NCBI GenBank assembly: GCA_023435325.1
Contig: JAEYRT010000015.1
Span: 1-8,511, forward strand
Reading direction: 5' to 3'
Source: Pseudomonadota bacterium
GTDB lineage: Bacteria > Pseudomonadota > Gammaproteobacteria > Burkholderiales > Burkholderiaceae_C
Length of the DNA stretch: 8,511 nt
Part shown: piece by piece, positions 5,604-8,511 of the stretch
How positions within the stretch are numbered: position 1 is the first letter of the stretch
Layout: every line of letters starts with the position of its first letter
Position numbers and translations under genes: made by a program
Notes under the pieces: model-generated
Seen by the model: only the letters and a program-made list of their open reading frames with translations
What the model was told of the DNA's origin: nothing
Database searches by the model: none

Positions 5604-6419
5604 ATGCGCATAGCCCTTGGGGTGAGCTACAACGGCCAGTCCTACAACGGCTGGCAAAGTCAACCGAACGGCAATACCGTTCAAGACAAACTCGAAGCGG
5701 CCCTGGGCCGCTTTGCTACTCAAAGCGTGTCCACTTTGTGTGCAGGCCGCACCGATGCCGGTGTGCACGGCCTGATGCAAGTGGTGCACTTTGACACGGA
5801 CATCGTGCGTCCGGAAAATGCCTGGGTGCGCGGCACCAATACGTTTTTGCCACCAGACATTGCCGTGCAGTGGGCTCGTCACGTACCGGATGCCTTCCAC
5901 AGCCGAGCCTGTGCGGCATCGCGCCGCTACGCCTATGTGCTGCTGCAGTCGCCGGTACGCCCCAGTGTGGAAACTGGCCGCGTGGGCTGGGTCTTCAACC
6001 CGCTGGATGGCGATGCCATGCGCCAGGCCGCGTCCCATTTGCTGGGTGAGCATGACTTCTCCTCGTTCCGCGCAGCGGCCTGTCAGGCCTTGACACCAGT
6101 CAAGACACTGCACCGCATCGACATCACGCGCCGCGCCATTGCCTCGGCCCAGCACCGCGAGATGGAGTGCTGCTACTGGCGCTTCGAATTCGAAGGCAAT
6201 GCCTTCCTGCACCACATGATCCGCAACATCATGGGTTGCCTGATCTATATCGGCCAGGGCTCCCACCCGCCCGAGTGGATGGAGCAGGTGCTGGCTGCAC
6301 GCTCACGCGATGCTGCGGCCCCCACTTTCTCACCACATGGCCTGTACTTCATGGGGCCTGTGTACGATGCGCAGTGGCAGCTGCCTGAAAGCGTTCCCGC
6401 TTTTGACTGGCTGCCTTGA
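5604..6419 (+). CDS. truA: tRNA pseudouridine synthase A (positions 38-40)
   Basis: TruA converts uridines 38, 39 and 40 in the anticodon stem of many tRNAs to pseudouridine. The protein has 271 residues, the normal family length. The catalytic aspartate is Asp51 in CAGRTDAGVHG; other conserved elements are VSYNGQSYNGWQSQ (7-20), the FHSR-containing segment near 98-101, RRYAYVL (107-113, holding the conserved active-site tyrosine, Tyr109), EHDFSSFRAA (149-158) and FLHHMIRNIMG (201-211). The start at ATG 5604 has a strong ribosome site, AGGAG at 5594-5598, 5 bases upstream. It follows fimV by 49 bases with no convincing terminator and precedes trpF by 31 bases, so fimV, truA and the trp genes may share a transcript. 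Identification is secure. Confidence 0.98.
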   Translation: MRIALGVSYNGQSYNGWQSQPNGNTVQDKLEAALGRFATQSVSTLCAGRTDAGVHGLMQVVHFDTDIVRPENAWVRGTNTFLPPDIAVQWARHVPDAFHSRACAASRRYAYVLLQSPVRPSVETGRVGWVFNPLDGDAMRQAASHLLGEHDFSSFRAAACQALTPVKTLHRIDITRRAIASAQHREMECCYWRFEFEGNAFLHHMIRNIMGCLIYIGQGSHPPEWMEQVLAARSRDAAAPTFSPHGLYFMGPVYDAQWQLPESVPAFDWLP

Positions 6420-6450
6420 AACCCATGAGGCAAACCAGCATCAGATCCTT

Positions 6451-7176
6451 ATGCAGCAAGCGCTAACAGCTCCTTTTTCTCGCACCCGCATCAAGGTCTG
6501 CGGATTGACGCGCGAAGGCGATGTGGACGCCGCCGTGGCGGCTGGCGTCGATGCCTTGGGCTTCGTCCTGTATGCCCCCAGCCCGCGCGCCGTCACTTTG
6601 CAGCGCGCCGTGGAACTGGCGCGGCGCCTGCCTGCCTTTGTCACCCCCGTGCTGCTTTTTGTGAATGCCAGCGCACAGGAGGTGGCCGATGCCATGCATG
6701 CGCTGCCCCATGCCTTGCTGCAATTTCACGGCGACGAAAGTCCGCAGACCTGCGCTGCATTGACGGATGCGGGACGCCATCGCTTCCTGCGCGCAGCACG
6801 CATTCCCCTTGGTGATGACGCTCGCGACTTTGACCTCGTAAAATACGCCCATCATTACTCTCAGGCTCAGGCCATCTTGCTGGACGCGCATGTGGACGGC
6901 TATGGTGGCGCAGGCAAAGCATTCAATTGGTCACTGCTTCCAACAAGCGTCAACGCTCACCTCGTTTTGTCTGGTGGGCTTACGCCTGCAAACGTGATCG
7001 ATGGCATCCGTCAAGTACGACCCCGCTGCCTGTCTTTGGCAGTTGATGTCAGCTCCGGCGTAGAAGCCACCCGCCCTGACGGCACACCGCTCAAGGGCAT
7101 CAAGGATGCTGAAAAGATTCAACGCTTCGTCGCTGCCGTGCGCAGTGCCGATGCTCAAATTGCCCCCCAATCCTGA
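6451..7176 (+). CDS. trpF: Phosphoribosylanthranilate isomerase
   Basis: TrpF performs the Amadori rearrangement of N-(5-phosphoribosyl)anthranilate to CdRP in tryptophan synthesis. It is a free-standing (beta/alpha)8 barrel here, not fused to TrpC as in E. coli. The catalytic cysteine is Cys17 in RIKVCGLTREGDVDAA and the general acid is Asp145 in AILLDAHVDGYGGAGKAFNW. Phosphate-binding segments are LSGGLTPANV (173-182) and AVDVSSGVE (197-205). At 241 residues it is somewhat longer than the usual 200-225, with about 11 residues before RTRIKVCGL and a short C-terminal tail. ATG 6451 is the only plausible start: the next in-frame ATGs upstream lie inside truA. It lacks a clear Shine-Dalgarno; a GAGG at 6427-6430 is too distant. 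Its TGA overlaps the trpB ATG by one base (TGATG), implying coupling. Confidence 0.96.
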   Translation: MQQALTAPFSRTRIKVCGLTREGDVDAAVAAGVDALGFVLYAPSPRAVTLQRAVELARRLPAFVTPVLLFVNASAQEVADAMHALPHALLQFHGDESPQTCAALTDAGRHRFLRAARIPLGDDARDFDLVKYAHHYSQAQAILLDAHVDGYGGAGKAFNWSLLPTSVNAHLVLSGGLTPANVIDGIRQVRPRCLSLAVDVSSGVEATRPDGTPLKGIKDAEKIQRFVAAVRSADAQIAPQS

Positions 7177-8444
7177 TGTTTGAATATTCCTACCCCGATG
7201 CCCACGGCCACTTTGGCCCTTACGGTGGCAGCTTTGCCAGCGAAACGCTGACCCATGCATTGCTCGAACTGCGCGAGGCCTACGCCAAGTACCAGAACGA
7301 CCCTGAATTCATTGCCGAATTCAAGTCGGAGCTGGCACACTTTGTCGGCCGCCCTTCGCCGGTCTATCACGCCGCCCGCATGTCCCAGGAAATGGGTGGC
7401 GCGCAGATCTATCTCAAACGCGAAGACCTCAACCACACCGGCGCGCACAAGATCAACAACGTGATTGGCCAGGCCATGCTGGCCAAGCGCATGGGCAAGC
7501 CACGCATCATTGCCGAAACCGGCGCGGGCCAGCACGGCGTGGCTACTGCCACCATCTGTGCACGCTACGGTCTGGAATGCGTGGTGTACATGGGTGCCGA
7601 AGACGTCAAACGCCAAAGCCCTAACGTCTACCGCATGAAGCTGCTGGGCGCGACGGTGATTCCTGTGGAATCGGGCTCCAAGACGCTCAAGGACGCGCTC
7701 AACGAAGCCATGCGTGACTGGGTGGCCAATGTGGACAACACTTTCTACATCATCGGCACCGTCGCTGGCCCTGCGCCCTACCCCGCCATGGTGCGAGACT
7801 TTCAAAGCGTGATTGGCGAAGAGTGCCTCACGCAAATGCCAGAAATCTTCAAGGAACTGAAGATGGCGAACGAGCAGCCCGACGCCGTTGTGGCCTGCGT
7901 GGGTGGCGGCTCCAATGCCATGGGTATCTTCTACCCTTACATCCCGTTTGAGAACACCAAGCTCATCGGTGTAGAAGCGGCTGGCGAAGGTTTGGAGACT
8001 GGCAAACACTCGGCCTCGCTGCAAAAAGGCAGCTCGGGCGTGCTGCACGGCAACCGCACCTTCATCATGCAGGACGACAACGGCCAGATTCTGGAGACAC
8101 ACTCCATCAGCGCAGGCCTGGACTATCCCGGCGTGGGTCCGGAACACGCCTGGCTGCAGGAAATCGGGCGTGCACAGTACGTCGGCATCACCGACCAGGA
8201 AGCGCTGGAAGCGTTCCACTACCTGTGCCGCACGGAAGGCATCATTCCGGCGCTGGAGTCCAGCCATGCCGTGGCTTACGCCATGAAGCTGGCCAAGGAA
8301 ATGAAGCCCGAACAGTCGATTCTGGTCAGCCTGTCTGGTCGCGGAGACAAGGACATCGGCACCGTCGCGGATCTGTCGGGCGTGGATTTTTATGACCGCC
8401 CCTCGATGCGCGGTCTGACAGTCAAGGGAGGGCCTGCAGCATGA
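7176..8444 (+). CDS. trpB: Tryptophan synthase beta chain
   Basis: TrpB condenses indole with serine to make tryptophan, using pyridoxal phosphate; it works in an alpha2-beta2 complex, taking indole through a tunnel from TrpA. The protein has 422 residues. The PLP-binding lysine is Lys92 in LNHTGAHKINN, the catalytic glutamate Glu114 in AETGAGQHG, and the PLP phosphate loop is GGGSNA (243-248). The C-terminal LSGRGDKD (386-393) holds the serine that contacts the PLP ring nitrogen. The N-terminal PDAHGHFGPYGGSFASETL is typical and supports ATG 7176. No Shine-Dalgarno is visible; the start overlaps the trpF stop, so translation is probably coupled. The 3' end overlaps trpA by 4 bases (ATGA), helping equal production of both subunits. 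Identification is secure. Confidence 0.99.
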   Translation: MFEYSYPDAHGHFGPYGGSFASETLTHALLELREAYAKYQNDPEFIAEFKSELAHFVGRPSPVYHAARMSQEMGGAQIYLKREDLNHTGAHKINNVIGQAMLAKRMGKPRIIAETGAGQHGVATATICARYGLECVVYMGAEDVKRQSPNVYRMKLLGATVIPVESGSKTLKDALNEAMRDWVANVDNTFYIIGTVAGPAPYPAMVRDFQSVIGEECLTQMPEIFKELKMANEQPDAVVACVGGGSNAMGIFYPYIPFENTKLIGVEAAGEGLETGKHSASLQKGSSGVLHGNRTFIMQDDNGQILETHSISAGLDYPGVGPEHAWLQEIGRAQYVGITDQEALEAFHYLCRTEGIIPALESSHAVAYAMKLAKEMKPEQSILVSLSGRGDKDIGTVADLSGVDFYDRPSMRGLTVKGGPAA

Positions 8445-8511
8445 GCCGCATCCCCGCAACATTTGAAAAACTCACGGCCGAAGGCCGCAAGGCATTGATT
8501 CCTTTCGTGAC
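8441..8511 (+). CDS. trpA: Tryptophan synthase alpha chain, 3'-truncated by the window edge
   Basis: Only the first 23 complete codons are present, MSRIPATFEKLTAEGRKALI plus PFV, which match the TrpA N-terminus (the conserved start region R-I...F..L...G..ALIPF). TrpA cleaves indole-3-glycerol phosphate to indole and glyceraldehyde 3-phosphate. ATG 8441 overlaps the trpB stop codon in ATGA and has its own Shine-Dalgarno, GGGAGG, at 8426-8431. The remaining ~245 residues, including the catalytic Glu and Asp, lie outside the window. The call rests on this short match and on the position after trpB. Confidence 0.94.
   Translation, partial: MSRIPATFEKLTAEGRKALIPFV

Noticed and set aside
6310..6450. 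Upstream extension of trpF into the truA coding region
   Set aside because: Those 47 codons are truA read in another frame. TrpF homology starts at RTRIKVCGL, which ATG 6451 already precedes by 10 residues.

Overview
The window reads as ordinary chromosome of a betaproteobacterium, most likely family Comamonadaceae (Comamonas or a close relative). This rests on the protein families, the high-GC codon use and the gene order leuB-asd-fimV-truA-trpF-trpB-trpA, which follows a chromosomal order known from Betaproteobacteria and, in part, Pseudomonas. The genus is an inference. All genes lie on the + strand. I see no mobile element, CRISPR array, tRNA or rRNA.

Layout: bases 1-983 hold the 3' part of leuB (leucine synthesis), followed by a 10-bp hairpin at 991-1018. 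The 385-base gap to asd is not empty. It holds a candidate promoter (-10 at 1145-1150), a 32-codon reading frame (1160-1258) ending in a run of threonine and isoleucine codons, and several mutually exclusive RNA pairings reaching the asd Shine-Dalgarno. Together these look like a ribosome-mediated attenuator of asd. asd (1369-2481) makes aspartate semialdehyde, the branch-point precursor of threonine, isoleucine, methionine and lysine, and ends at a strong intrinsic terminator (2503-2527).

A second gap (2482-2818) carries that terminator, a 19-base inverted repeat and a possible promoter. It leads to a 911-residue FimV/HubP-family polar landmark protein (2819-5554) with signal peptide, LysM domain, one membrane segment and a cytoplasmic TPR region with acidic repeats. 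truA (tRNA pseudouridine synthase) follows after 49 bases, then trpF, trpB and the start of trpA. trpF/trpB overlap by 1 base and trpB/trpA by 4, a translationally coupled block for the late steps of tryptophan synthesis.

The enzymes are conventional and carry the expected catalytic residues. The most interesting element is the putative Thr/Ile leader peptide and switchable leader RNA in front of asd. It recalls the enterobacterial thrL attenuator but sits on a different gene, and its most evident output is pairing with the ribosome binding site rather than a strong terminator.
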